DNA of 64,000 nt from Heliophilum fasciatum (GTDB taxonomy: Bacteria; Bacillota; Desulfitobacteriia; Heliobacteriales; Heliobacteriaceae): NCBI RefSeq assembly GCF_004341395.1, contig NZ_SLXT01000004.1, positions 113,846 through 177,845 on the forward strand, read 5' to 3'. Of the stretch, positions 15,865 to 24,901 are shown piece after piece. The position numbers and the translations under genes are program-made. How positions within the stretch are numbered: position 1 is the stretch's first letter; each line of letters begins with the position of its first letter. The notes beneath the pieces were generated by a model. It was given only the letters and a program-made list of their open reading frames with translations, was not told the origin of the DNA and did no database searches.

Positions 15865-17312
15865 GTACCGGCAAGCATGATGATGCCGGTGAACAAGAAC
15901 GGCACACCCCGGCGGCGACGACGCGGTTTGCGTCAGCCCTTCACTACCTGCAGGAATTGACGAAGTTCGGCTTTAACCTTGGCCTGCAACGGATTACCGA
16001 GCTGCTCCGGCGGCTTGGTGATCCCCACCGGGCGGAGCAAGGTGCGCCGGCCTTTATGCACATCGGCGGCACCAATGGCAAAGGCTCAACGGCCGTCATG
16101 ACAGCGGCGGTGCTGCAAGCAGCCGGTTATCGTACCGGTTTGTTTACGTCGCCCCATTTGCATTGTTATACGGAACGTACGCGCATTGACGGCCGGCCCA
16201 TTGCCCCTGACGATATGGCCGATCTGATCGAAGAAATGGGTCCCCACATCGAGGCCATGGTGGCCGACGGCTTTGAACATCCCACGGAGTTTGAAGTGTG
16301 GACGGCGCTGTCCTTGTTGTATTTTCAACGGTGCCATGTGGATATTGCCGTGATCGAAGTGGGCCTCGGCGGTGCCATTGACTCAACGAATGTGATTCGG
16401 CCCATCGTCGCGGCCATCACCAATGTATCGATGGATCACATGGAGTACCTAGGCCACGATGTGGAAGCGATCACCAAGGTCAAAGCCGGCATCATCAAAG
16501 AGCAGGTTCCGATCGTTACAGCCACCAAAGATCCCCAGGTGCTTGCGGTGATCCGCCAGAAAGCGCAATCGCAAGGGGCGCCGCTCATTCATGTGCAAGA
16601 AAAAGCACCGGAAAAAGGCAATCCATTGAACAGCACCGACGGTGACGACGTCGAACCTTCCTGTATGATGAGCGATGTTAGCTGGTCCGTCGCAACGACA
16701 GAAGCGGCGATCCTCGTTCGTGGCCGCCTGCACACCTATAAACCGATCGTTCCACCCCTAAGCGGTGCCCATCAGCGTGACAACGTCGCGACGGCCATAG
16801 CGCTGTTAGAAGTAGCAGCCGAGCAAGGCTTTACCTGGACGCCGTCGCACCTGGAGCAAGGGTTGGCCGTAGCGAAGTGGCCCGGGCGACAAGAGCGCAT
16901 TGGCCGCTTTTTTATTGATGGAGCCCACAACGTGGCCGGCGCCGAAACGCTGGCAGCAACGCTGCAACGTCCGCCCTACCGGGACCGGCGCAAGATTTTT
17001 GTACTGGGCATGCTCAGTGACAAAGAGCGCAGCGCTGTGGCGGCCATACTGGCACCGCTGGCCGAACAAGTGATCGTTACGCGACCCAACAGTCCCCGTG
17101 CCGGTAACTGGACCACACTGGCCGCTGCCGTTAGCCTCTATTGTTCGCAAGTTCACGTGGAAGCAGCGATCGATCAAGCGATCGCCCAGGCCGACCAAGC
17201 CGCCCGGGCTGTCGATGGCATTGTCGTCGTTACCGGTTCCTTATACATGATCGCCGAGGCTCGGCACGTGATTTTGCACCGGCAAACAACCCCCGAATTT
17301 ACCTTTTGTTAA
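15861..17312 (+). CDS. folC: Folylpolyglutamate synthase / dihydrofolate synthase
   Basis: A 483-aa Mur-ligase-like enzyme adding glutamate to dihydropteroate or folates. Motifs are HIGGTNGKGSTA (P-loop), FTSPHLHCYTERTRIDG, EVGLGGAIDSTNV, the ATP-site histidine in NVSMDHMEYLG and DGAHNVAGAE in the C-terminal domain. It has an insert of about 25 residues around 245-275 (KAPEKGNPLNSTDGDD), polar and variable. It overlaps valS by ATGA, the common valS-folC pair of Firmicutes, and so shares the T-box-controlled transcript. Confidence 0.93.
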   Translation: MSTGKHDDAGEQERHTPAATTRFASALHYLQELTKFGFNLGLQRITELLRRLGDPHRAEQGAPAFMHIGGTNGKGSTAVMTAAVLQAAGYRTGLFTSPHLHCYTERTRIDGRPIAPDDMADLIEEMGPHIEAMVADGFEHPTEFEVWTALSLLYFQRCHVDIAVIEVGLGGAIDSTNVIRPIVAAITNVSMDHMEYLGHDVEAITKVKAGIIKEQVPIVTATKDPQVLAVIRQKAQSQGAPLIHVQEKAPEKGNPLNSTDGDDVEPSCMMSDVSWSVATTEAAILVRGRLHTYKPIVPPLSGAHQRDNVATAIALLEVAAEQGFTWTPSHLEQGLAVAKWPGRQERIGRFFIDGAHNVAGAETLAATLQRPPYRDRRKIFVLGMLSDKERSAVAAILAPLAEQVIVTRPNSPRAGNWTTLAAAVSLYCSQVHVEAAIDQAIAQADQAARAVDGIVVVTGSLYMIAEARHVILHRQTTPEFTFC

Positions 17313-17405
17313 CTGAAACTCGCAAAAACTTAACATTGCCATAACATTTACACAAACTTTTGTCGAAATAAGTAGTTTCCCGAATCATCTCCTTGTTGTT
17401 ATAAT
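17309..17405 (+). promoter_or_regulatory. Possible PhoP-box region and promoter for phosphate uptake
   Basis: TTAACA (17330) and ATAACA (17341) lie 11 bp apart, and a further TTAACT is at 17309; PhoP boxes in Bacillus are TTAACA-like hexamers at 11-bp intervals. A -10 box TATAAT is at 17400-17405, with no good -35 box 17 bp upstream, as expected for an activator-dependent promoter. The boxes are somewhat far upstream (about -65 to -85), so this is tentative. Confidence 0.4.
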
Positions 17406-17497
17406 TGTGAAGGCGGTAAAGCGAAGGATGGATCACCAGTCCTGGAAAAGGGAAGCAAGGCCGCTTATACGGAAATAAGGGAGTAGGTAGAGAAACT

Positions 17498-18124
17498 GTG
17501 CTGTCTTTGAAACCGCGAGAAAATAAGTTCTTTGACTTACTGGAAGAAAGTTCAATGCTCGTAGCCCAGGGAGCCCGCATTTTTCGTACGCTAATGGATG
17601 ACTATCACCAGATCAGCGTACGCTCGGCGGAAATCACCGAAGTAGAGCACAAAGGCGATGATGTAACTGCCAAAATTGCCGATCAACTCAATCGCACTTT
17701 CATCACCCCCATTGATCGGGAAGATATCTATCTGTTAAGCAATCGCTTAGATGATATTCTCGACGGCGTTCACGGTACGATTGAGCGCATGCACCTCTAT
17801 CACACGGAAGAACCAACAGAAGACTTTGTTCATCTCGTTGATCAACTGGTGAAATCAACGAGCACCCTCGTCGATGTGATCAAGATGCTCCGGCACATGC
17901 CCAAGGAAACCGATAAGATCCTGGCCGGATGTGCGATCATCAAAGGCTGCGAAAGCGAAGGCGATCGCTTGTATCGCCGAGGTATGGCCCGCCTCTTCAA
18001 CGAATGCGCCGATCCGATCGAATTGATCAAATGGAAAGAAATCTGGGAGCGTGTGGAAGACAGCATCGATGTTTGTGAGCACGTTGGAAAAATTACTAAA
18101 GGGGTTACAATGAAATATGCCTAG
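17498..18124 (+). CDS. PhoU-like DUF47 protein, partner of Pit transporter
   Basis: A 208-aa all-helical PhoU-like (DUF47/TIGR00153) protein. PhoU-fold motifs with acidic metal-binding patterns are visible: E-x2-G-D in EVEHKGDDVT and D-x3-D in SNRLDDILDG. In many bacteria it is encoded next to a Pit transporter and is thought to tune phosphate uptake. It overlaps pit by 8 bp, which implies coupled translation. GTG start; the ribosome site (GGGAG or GTAGG) is not ideal, so the start is moderately certain. Confidence 0.88.
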   Translation: MLSLKPRENKFFDLLEESSMLVAQGARIFRTLMDDYHQISVRSAEITEVEHKGDDVTAKIADQLNRTFITPIDREDIYLLSNRLDDILDGVHGTIERMHLYHTEEPTEDFVHLVDQLVKSTSTLVDVIKMLRHMPKETDKILAGCAIIKGCESEGDRLYRRGMARLFNECADPIELIKWKEIWERVEDSIDVCEHVGKITKGVTMKYA

Positions 18125-19106
18125 TGCCGAGTTGGCTATTTTTGTCGTTGTACTTCTGGCACTGCTTTTCGACTACATCAATGGCTTTCATGATACGGCC
18201 AATGCCGTAGCCACATCTGTGTCGACGCGGGCCATGACACCGTCTTTTGCCATCGGCCTTGCGGCCGTCATGAATTTTATTGGCGCCCTTTCCGGAACGG
18301 CCGTCGCGAAAACCATCGGTTCTGATATCGTGATGCCGGCGGCCGTGACCCAGCACGTGCTGTTTGCAGCCTTGATTGCAGCGATTTTTTGGAACTTGTT
18401 AACTTGGTATTACGGCATTCCTTCTTCCAGCTCCCATGCCTTGATCGGCGGTTTGGTCGGTGCAGCCGTAGCCAGCCAAGGCTTTGGCGTCTTGAAAACA
18501 GCCGGTGTGATCAAAGTGGTAGCTTTCTTAGTGCTTTCCCCGCTGATCGGCTTGACCGTAGGGTACCTGGTCATGACCGCACTGTGGTGGCTCATGCGCC
18601 GGCAAACACCAAGCCACATCAATCGCGTTTTTCTCAAGCTGCAAATCCTGGCATCAACGGCCGGTGCCTTTTCCCATGGCTCGAACGATGCGCAAAAATC
18701 GATGGGGATCATCACCATGGCCCTTTTTGGTGCCGGGTTGATACCGAAGTTCGAAGTTCCTTTCTGGGTCACCTTGGCTTGTGCTATCGCCATGGCCTTA
18801 GGCACAGCCGTAGGCGGCTGGAAAATCATTCGCACCATGGGCGGACGCATTGTGAAACTAGAGCCGATCAATGGCTTTGCCGCTGACTTAAGCTCGGCCA
18901 GCGTAATCTACGGATCCACGTTGCTGGGCATGCCCGTCAGCACAACACACGTCGTTTCCTCCTGCATCATGGGTGTCGGTTCGGCCAAGCGCCTCTTAGC
19001 CGTTCGCTGGGCTGTCGCCAAGCAAATCGTCACCGCTTGGGTGTTGACCATTCCTTCGGCAGCGGCAGTGGCAGCGTTGACCTTGTTTTTTGTGAACTTG
19101 TTTTAA
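18117..19106 (+). CDS. pit: Low-affinity inorganic phosphate transporter (PiT family)
   Basis: A 329-aa integral membrane protein with about ten hydrophobic helices in two inverted halves. The PiT signatures are present in each half: GFHDTANAVAT and GIPSSSSHALIGG in the first, SHGSNDAQKSMGI and GMPVSTTHVVSS in the second. It takes up phosphate with cation symport. AAGGGG lies about 12 bases before the ATG, inside the DUF47 gene. A strong terminator follows. Confidence 0.93.
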   Translation: MPSAELAIFVVVLLALLFDYINGFHDTANAVATSVSTRAMTPSFAIGLAAVMNFIGALSGTAVAKTIGSDIVMPAAVTQHVLFAALIAAIFWNLLTWYYGIPSSSSHALIGGLVGAAVASQGFGVLKTAGVIKVVAFLVLSPLIGLTVGYLVMTALWWLMRRQTPSHINRVFLKLQILASTAGAFSHGSNDAQKSMGIITMALFGAGLIPKFEVPFWVTLACAIAMALGTAVGGWKIIRTMGGRIVKLEPINGFAADLSSASVIYGSTLLGMPVSTTHVVSSCIMGVGSAKRLLAVRWAVAKQIVTAWVLTIPSAAAVAALTLFFVNLF

Positions 19107-19159
19107 GATCAACGTGATTCTTATTTTGATGGCGTTATTTTTTAATTACATGATCAGCG

Positions 19160-19199
19160 AAACACCGTTTTTGTCTTCGGGCAAAAACGGTGTTTTTTT
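19160..19199 (+). terminator. Intrinsic terminator after pit
   Basis: AAACACCGTTTTTG pairs perfectly with CAAAAACGGTGTTT around an 8-base loop containing TCTTCGGG, ending in a T-run. Confidence 0.95.
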
Positions 19200-19252
19200 A
19201 GTACATGATTCCCGCCAGAGGAGGTGAAACTAACCAAGAAAAGGAGGAGAAC

Positions 19253-20719
19253 ATGGTCAAGCCAAAATATAAATTTCAACTCTATAAGCATTTACAAATG
19301 AGCATTCCCCAGATCTACGCGGAAGCCCGCAAAGCTGCCGATGATCTTGGCATCCCGGCCCATTTGCGGGGCCGCATTGGTCTTTCCCGCACCTTGGCCG
19401 GTTGTCCTTCGCCGCTCCGCAATGACATTGCCGAAGCCATCACCAAGGGCAACAGCCAAGCCATTCCGTTAGCCAAAATTGTGGATGAAATCCGTGAAAT
19501 GGTGAAGGCAGGCTATGGCGATGACTGGGATGCAGCTCCCGTCAACACCTGTGAAGCCGCCCTCTGGCTCTGTATGGATACGCTCTTTACGCCGCCCCAT
19601 CTGGGGCGCGGCGACAGCTATCGCGCCTGCTACATTCTTCCCTATGAAAAGCAACTGCACCATCACGGTGCCTACGGCCGGCCCTTTCCGCCCCGGTATA
19701 AAGATCTCTTTGCTGACCGCGGCACGACAGCAGGCGAGCAGGGCCTGCAAGGAAAACGACTAACCAATCTGGATATGGTCATCGTCCCCTTGGCCGGTGC
19801 CGATTATCCAGTCCATGGGATCAAACAGCATCCGGTCCCCTTTTTAACGGAAGTCGATCCGGAGGAAGCGATTGAGCAAATCGCCTTGGCGGCGGAAGTT
19901 CACGGCCCTCATCTCAGCGGTTTTGCTTCGCTGGGCTACGATACGCCCGGATACGGATACAACCTTAAAGATGAACAAGGCGCTGCGGTACTGCAAAAAC
20001 GCATCGGTGAGGTGGCTGCCGAATACGGTGTGCCCTACCTGATCAACAATACGGCCGGTATGCCCTTTATCGGCACTGATCCTCGTAAAGTCCAGGCCGA
20101 TCTGATCATCTGTGCGATGGAAGCCGTCGGTGCGATGAACACGGGATTGATCATTGGCCGGGAAAGCACCATGGTCACGATACGGCGCGCCTTAGGCATG
20201 CACAGTGATCGCTGGGGAACCACGGCCAGTTTCGGCAAAGCCGGCTATGATTTTGTCTTGCCGAGCAAAGCCGCTTTGCTGGCGCAGGCGCAAGCGTTAC
20301 GCATGCTTCACGAACGGCCGGAAAGTGTAACGGGGCCGGTGGATCAATTGGAAGCGATTGTGCAGCAAGAATTCGCTAAACTGCCACCGTCATTACGGCA
20401 AGACATCGAAATCAGTAAATCCTATAACCGCGGACTGATCGAAATCAACTATGAAAAAACGTGGAAAAAAGCAAGCTGCGGTTTGCCGGTTTTCACTGTC
20501 GAAGACATGTATGCCGGTACGAACATCTTGCAAACCGGTTTGGCCCAGATGGGCATTATTCCGGCCAGCGCTTGCGAAGGTAATATTGAAATCGCGCCGG
20601 GGCTCGGCACGGTGGACGAGCAAGGACAACTGTTGGAAGAACCGATGCGCTATGGTGTACAGGCACTGGTGCAACTGATCGAGATTATCGCTCGCCACAG
20701 TCAACTGTTGCCGCAGTAG
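19253..20719 (+). CDS. Unrecognised 488-aa cytosolic protein, possibly PLP fold-type I-like
   Basis: I do not recognise this family with certainty. The protein is soluble and has several very conserved-looking blocks: GRIGLSRTLAGCPSPLRNDI, NTCEAALW, GRPFPPRYKDLFADRGTT, GYDTPGYGYNLKDEQG, and a segment (about residues 262-305) with INNTAGMPFIGTDP, ADLIICAMEA and TGLIIGRESTM. That last segment resembles the aspartate-aminotransferase fold, strand-D-x-A-x-G then strand-S-x-D-K then GLIIGR, but the position expected for the PLP lysine reads AMEAV, without lysine. Start chosen at an ATG with AAGGAGGAG; earlier in-frame codons have no ribosome site. It has terminators on both sides and is followed by a 60-aa gene. 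Confidence 0.6.
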   Translation: MVKPKYKFQLYKHLQMSIPQIYAEARKAADDLGIPAHLRGRIGLSRTLAGCPSPLRNDIAEAITKGNSQAIPLAKIVDEIREMVKAGYGDDWDAAPVNTCEAALWLCMDTLFTPPHLGRGDSYRACYILPYEKQLHHHGAYGRPFPPRYKDLFADRGTTAGEQGLQGKRLTNLDMVIVPLAGADYPVHGIKQHPVPFLTEVDPEEAIEQIALAAEVHGPHLSGFASLGYDTPGYGYNLKDEQGAAVLQKRIGEVAAEYGVPYLINNTAGMPFIGTDPRKVQADLIICAMEAVGAMNTGLIIGRESTMVTIRRALGMHSDRWGTTASFGKAGYDFVLPSKAALLAQAQALRMLHERPESVTGPVDQLEAIVQQEFAKLPPSLRQDIEISKSYNRGLIEINYEKTWKKASCGLPVFTVEDMYAGTNILQTGLAQMGIIPASACEGNIEIAPGLGTVDEQGQLLEEPMRYGVQALVQLIEIIARHSQLLPQ

Positions 20720-20746
20720 CGAAGGTGAAACGGGGAGGTTGATTCG

Positions 20747-20929
20747 ATGGGACTTTGGCATAGTTTAACCAGTTGGCCCTACCCCCTATCGAAGAAGTTG
20801 CGCATCGGTGCAGGATTGCGCCAGCAGATGCAGTGGATGGCCATGGAAGAAGCAGAAACAACTTGGCAGGGAGAACCGGGGGAAAGTGAAGCGATCACCA
20901 ACGGGGTGGATAGAAACTTGTCGAGTTAA
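20747..20929 (+). CDS. Small hypothetical protein, 60 aa
   Basis: A 60-residue protein beginning MGLWHSLTSWPYPLSKKLRI. Its N-terminus is amphipathic with aromatic and basic residues, and its C-terminus is acidic. GGGGAGG lies 8 bases before the ATG and the gene begins 27 bp after the preceding one, so it is probably the second gene of that unit. Unrecognised. The Trp/Lys-rich first helix could sit on the membrane surface, which is inference only. Confidence 0.5.
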   Translation: MGLWHSLTSWPYPLSKKLRIGAGLRQQMQWMAMEEAETTWQGEPGESEAITNGVDRNLSS

Positions 20930-21041
20930 GAAGAAATGAACCAAACCGGCAGGATTTTATTGAGAATTGACGAATTCAACTTGAGTTATGAAGGATACTG
21001 TAAAGTCAACTTGGTTTGCCCCATGAAATCGAAATTGTTCC

Positions 21042-21076
21042 AAGGCGGCGGAACTGTCGTCGCCTTCTTTTTCTTC
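21042..21076 (+). terminator. Intrinsic terminator just upstream of maf
   Basis: AAGGCGGCG pairs with CGTCGCCTT (one G-U pair) around GAACTGT and is followed by CTTTTTCTTC. It lies 30 bp before the maf start with no visible promoter in between. It either ends the upstream transcript or acts as an attenuator for the maf-radC-mre block. Confidence 0.75.
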
Positions 21077-21105
21077 GCCAATCGGCAACAGTGGGAGGTG
21101 AAGTG

Positions 21106-21732
21106 GTGCACCTGATTCTGGCATCGGCGTCGCCGCGACGACGGCAACTGCTCACGGATTTACACTTGTCCTTTACAATCGTCCCCAGTAATTTTGTCGA
21201 AGCCGGCGTCGACCACTTACCGCCACGGGAACAAGCGATCGCCTTGGCCGAAGGCAAAGCGAACGAAGTGGCCCGCCGCACCGGTGAGGGGCTGATCCTC
21301 GGCGCTGATACGATCGTTGTTCATGAAGGTACCGTGCTGGGCAAGCCCCGTGACGCGGACGACGCCTTCCGTACCTTGCGCCGTCTTTCCGGACAATCTC
21401 ACCAGGTGATCACCGGTCTGGCTTTGATTGAAGTTCATGACGGACAGCCGGTGGCCACGGTGACCGGCGCGGAAACAACGATGGTGACCTTTCGCCAATT
21501 GGATGAAGCCGATATTGCTGCCTATGTAGCCACCGGTGATCCCCTGGACAAAGCCGGTGCCTATGGCATTCAAGGCTTAGCGGCGTTACTCGTGGAACGC
21601 ATTGACGGTGACTATTTTAATGTAGTTGGTTTGCCCCTTGTCGCCCTCGACCGCTTGATGCGGCGATGGCAGATCTCATTACTACAACAAGGAGCAGCGC
21701 GGGAACAATCGCAGCGTGCGACCCTGACTTGA
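21106..21732 (+). CDS. maf: Maf-family nucleotide pyrophosphatase
   Basis: A 208-aa Maf/YhdE protein that hydrolyses non-canonical or pyrimidine nucleoside triphosphates (dTTP/UTP type), limiting misincorporation. It shows the N-terminal LASASPRRRQLL, the catalytic GADTIV and KPRDADDAFRTLRRLSG. GTG start with GGGAGG seven bases upstream. First gene of the maf-radC-mreBCD order conserved in Gram-positives. The C-terminus is about 15 residues longer than usual and Gln/Arg-rich. Confidence 0.9.
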   Translation: MHLILASASPRRRQLLTDLHLSFTIVPSNFVEAGVDHLPPREQAIALAEGKANEVARRTGEGLILGADTIVVHEGTVLGKPRDADDAFRTLRRLSGQSHQVITGLALIEVHDGQPVATVTGAETTMVTFRQLDEADIAAYVATGDPLDKAGAYGIQGLAALLVERIDGDYFNVVGLPLVALDRLMRRWQISLLQQGAAREQSQRATLT

Positions 21733-21775
21733 TACGGCAATGATCTCCACCAATCCCGCCCTAAGGGAGGGCATT

Positions 21776-22462
21776 ATGGGAGAATATCACTTGACGATCA
21801 AATCCTTGCCGGAAGACCAGCGCCCCCGTGAGCGCATGGCCTGTGCCGGACCACAAGCATTGAACAATGCAGAGCTCTTGGCCATTTTGCTGGGAACCGG
21901 CGGCCAACGAGAAACGGCTGTTGATATGGCCCAGCGCATACTGCACCGGGGAGGCCTACGCTATCTGGCGGAAAGTGACCTTCAGGATCTGCAGCAGATC
22001 AAAGGGCTGGGGCTGGCCAAAGCCAGCCAGATCAAAGCGGCTGTGGAACTGGGGCGGCGCATCGCAACGACGGCACCGGAACAGCGCAGCGCCATCCGTT
22101 CGCCCGGCGATGCCAGCCGTCTGGTCATGGAAGAAATGCGTTACCTCGATAAAGAACATTTTCGCGCCATCGCCCTGAACACGAAAAACCAAGTACTGGC
22201 CATCGAAACCATTTCCGTAGGCAGCCTGGCTTCTTCGATTGTTCACCCCAGGGAACTGTTTAAAGCTTTAATCCGCCGCAGTTCCGCCGCCGTGATTCTT
22301 GTACATAATCACCCCAGCGGCGACCCGACTCCTTCGCGGGAAGACCGAGAAATAACCCAGCGCCTCGCCGAAGGAGGCAAACTGCTCGGCATTGAAGTGC
22401 TTGATCACGTGATCATCGGTGACAATCGTTATGCCAGCTTAAAAGAACTGGGATACCTCTAA
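21776..22462 (+). CDS. radC: RadC-family JAB-domain protein
   Basis: A 228-aa protein with an N-terminal helix-hairpin-helix-like region (LLAILLGTG, IKGLGLAKASQIKAA) and a C-terminal JAB/MPN domain carrying the intact metal motif VHNHPSGDPTPSREDRE. Despite its name, a direct role in recombination repair is doubtful; most studied homologues have no clear function. Start at 21776 with AAGGGAGG close upstream; it follows maf by 43 bp. It is the second JAMM-fold protein of the window, unlike the tail-anchored one whose first-strand glutamate is changed. Confidence 0.92.
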   Translation: MGEYHLTIKSLPEDQRPRERMACAGPQALNNAELLAILLGTGGQRETAVDMAQRILHRGGLRYLAESDLQDLQQIKGLGLAKASQIKAAVELGRRIATTAPEQRSAIRSPGDASRLVMEEMRYLDKEHFRAIALNTKNQVLAIETISVGSLASSIVHPRELFKALIRRSSAAVILVHNHPSGDPTPSREDREITQRLAEGGKLLGIEVLDHVIIGDNRYASLKELGYL

Positions 22463-22486
22463 CGTACGATAAAATATAAGGAGAAC

Positions 22487-23518
<1,032 letters not shown>

Positions 23519-23554
23519 TTCGTAGAGGAGAGGGAAGGGAAAGGGGAAAGCCTG

Positions 23555-24397
23555 TTGTTCCGGATGCACGAAAAAAAACTAGGGATCGCCGTTGTTGTAG
23601 GTTTACTGTTGGGACTGGTGCTGCTGCGTACAACCGGCGGTGAGCGGGAAGCTACCGGTATCGAGCGCTATACGCAAGCCCTGCTCGCACCCTTGCAAAA
23701 AGGAGCCACCATCGTGACCGACCAAATCGGCGCACTGGGACAGTCGGTCGTCAACTATAAGCAAATCAAAGAAGAAAACGAAGCGTTGCGCCGTGAAAAC
23801 GGTGAATTACGCCGCTTAAACAGTCAGTTGACGCAGTACCAACTGGAAAACCTGCGCCTCCGTGATTTGCTGGCGTTTAAACAAGAAAAAGAAAAAAACC
23901 TGCAGCTTTTAGGGGCACGGGTGATTGCCCGCGATCCCGAATCGTGGTTTAACGCCGTCACCATCGATCGCGGCAGCGAAGACGGTGTAGCTCCCGGCAT
24001 GGTGTTGATCAACAACGACGGCGTGATCGGTCACGTCACCTCCGTCAATCCCCGCAGCGCTCATGTGCTGTTGATCATTGATAAAGAAGGTCCTGTACCG
24101 GGTATGCTGCAGACGACGCGCGAACCGGGTATCGTGGAAGCTCGTAATGATGTCAACAGCCAACTGCAGATGATCCACTTGCGCCGCGACGCCGCGGTGC
24201 AGGAAGGGCAGTTGGTGATCACCTCCGGTCTGGGAGCGATTTATCCGCGGGGCCTGCGCATCGGTTATATTACCGGCAGCGAACCGGAGCCCAACGGCTT
24301 GACGAAGCGCGCCATGATTCGCCCGGCCGTTGATTTTCAACGTTTGGAAGAGGTCTTTGTCATTCAAAAAGTGATCAGTCAGGAGGGAGAGGGATAA
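23555..24397 (+). CDS. mreC: Rod shape-determining protein MreC
   Basis: A 280-aa bitopic protein with a transmembrane helix near residues 8-24, a coiled coil (about 65-110, rich in KEENEALRRENGELRRLNSQ) and an extracytoplasmic beta-barrel domain with VIARDPESWFNAVTIDRGS and GVIGHV. It bridges MreB and the PBP2/RodA synthase. TTG start preceded by AAGGGG at good distance; an ATG nine bases in is too far from that site. Confidence 0.93.
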   Translation: MFRMHEKKLGIAVVVGLLLGLVLLRTTGGEREATGIERYTQALLAPLQKGATIVTDQIGALGQSVVNYKQIKEENEALRRENGELRRLNSQLTQYQLENLRLRDLLAFKQEKEKNLQLLGARVIARDPESWFNAVTIDRGSEDGVAPGMVLINNDGVIGHVTSVNPRSAHVLLIIDKEGPVPGMLQTTREPGIVEARNDVNSQLQMIHLRRDAAVQEGQLVITSGLGAIYPRGLRIGYITGSEPEPNGLTKRAMIRPAVDFQRLEEVFVIQKVISQEGEG

Positions 24398-24901
24398 GTG
24401 CGGCATCTTATCTGGGCGGTCCTCTTGCTGTTTAACATCGTGCTCCAGACCACAGTCATGCCCCATGTTGAGATTTACGGCACCCATCCTAATCTCATCT
24501 TGATGCAAGTGATCTTGACGACCCTCCTCGTCGGTGGGCAGCGGGGTCTCCTTTATGGCGCCGGCGCTGGACTGTTTCTCGATCTGCTGTCCGCCCGGTA
24601 TATCGGTTTTCACAGCCTCAGTTTTGCCGGTACCAGTTGGCTGATCGGTTTGCTGGCCAGTCGACTGTACAAAGAAAACTTGTTCGTACCGCTGATCAGC
24701 ATTGCCACCGGAACCGTCATCCATAGCTTGCTGGCCTTTGCCCTTGGCCGGTATGCCGGCATTGAAATCCCTTTGACGACGTTGCTGCTGACGATGATCG
24801 CCGAGACCATCTACAATACCGTACTGATGCCGCTGCTGTATAAACCCATCTACCGCGCGGCCAACCGCTGGTGGATCAGGAAGGAAGAGTTGGGCGCATG
24901 A
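24398..24901 (+). CDS. mreD: Rod shape-determining protein MreD
   Basis: A 167-aa integral membrane protein with about five hydrophobic helices, starting at a GTG directly abutting the mreC stop. Low sequence conservation is usual for MreD; position between mreC and mrdA and the topology identify it. The last four bases overlap the start of mrdA (ATGA). Confidence 0.9.
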   Translation: MRHLIWAVLLLFNIVLQTTVMPHVEIYGTHPNLILMQVILTTLLVGGQRGLLYGAGAGLFLDLLSARYIGFHSLSFAGTSWLIGLLASRLYKENLFVPLISIATGTVIHSLLAFALGRYAGIEIPLTTLLLTMIAETIYNTVLMPLLYKPIYRAANRWWIRKEELGA

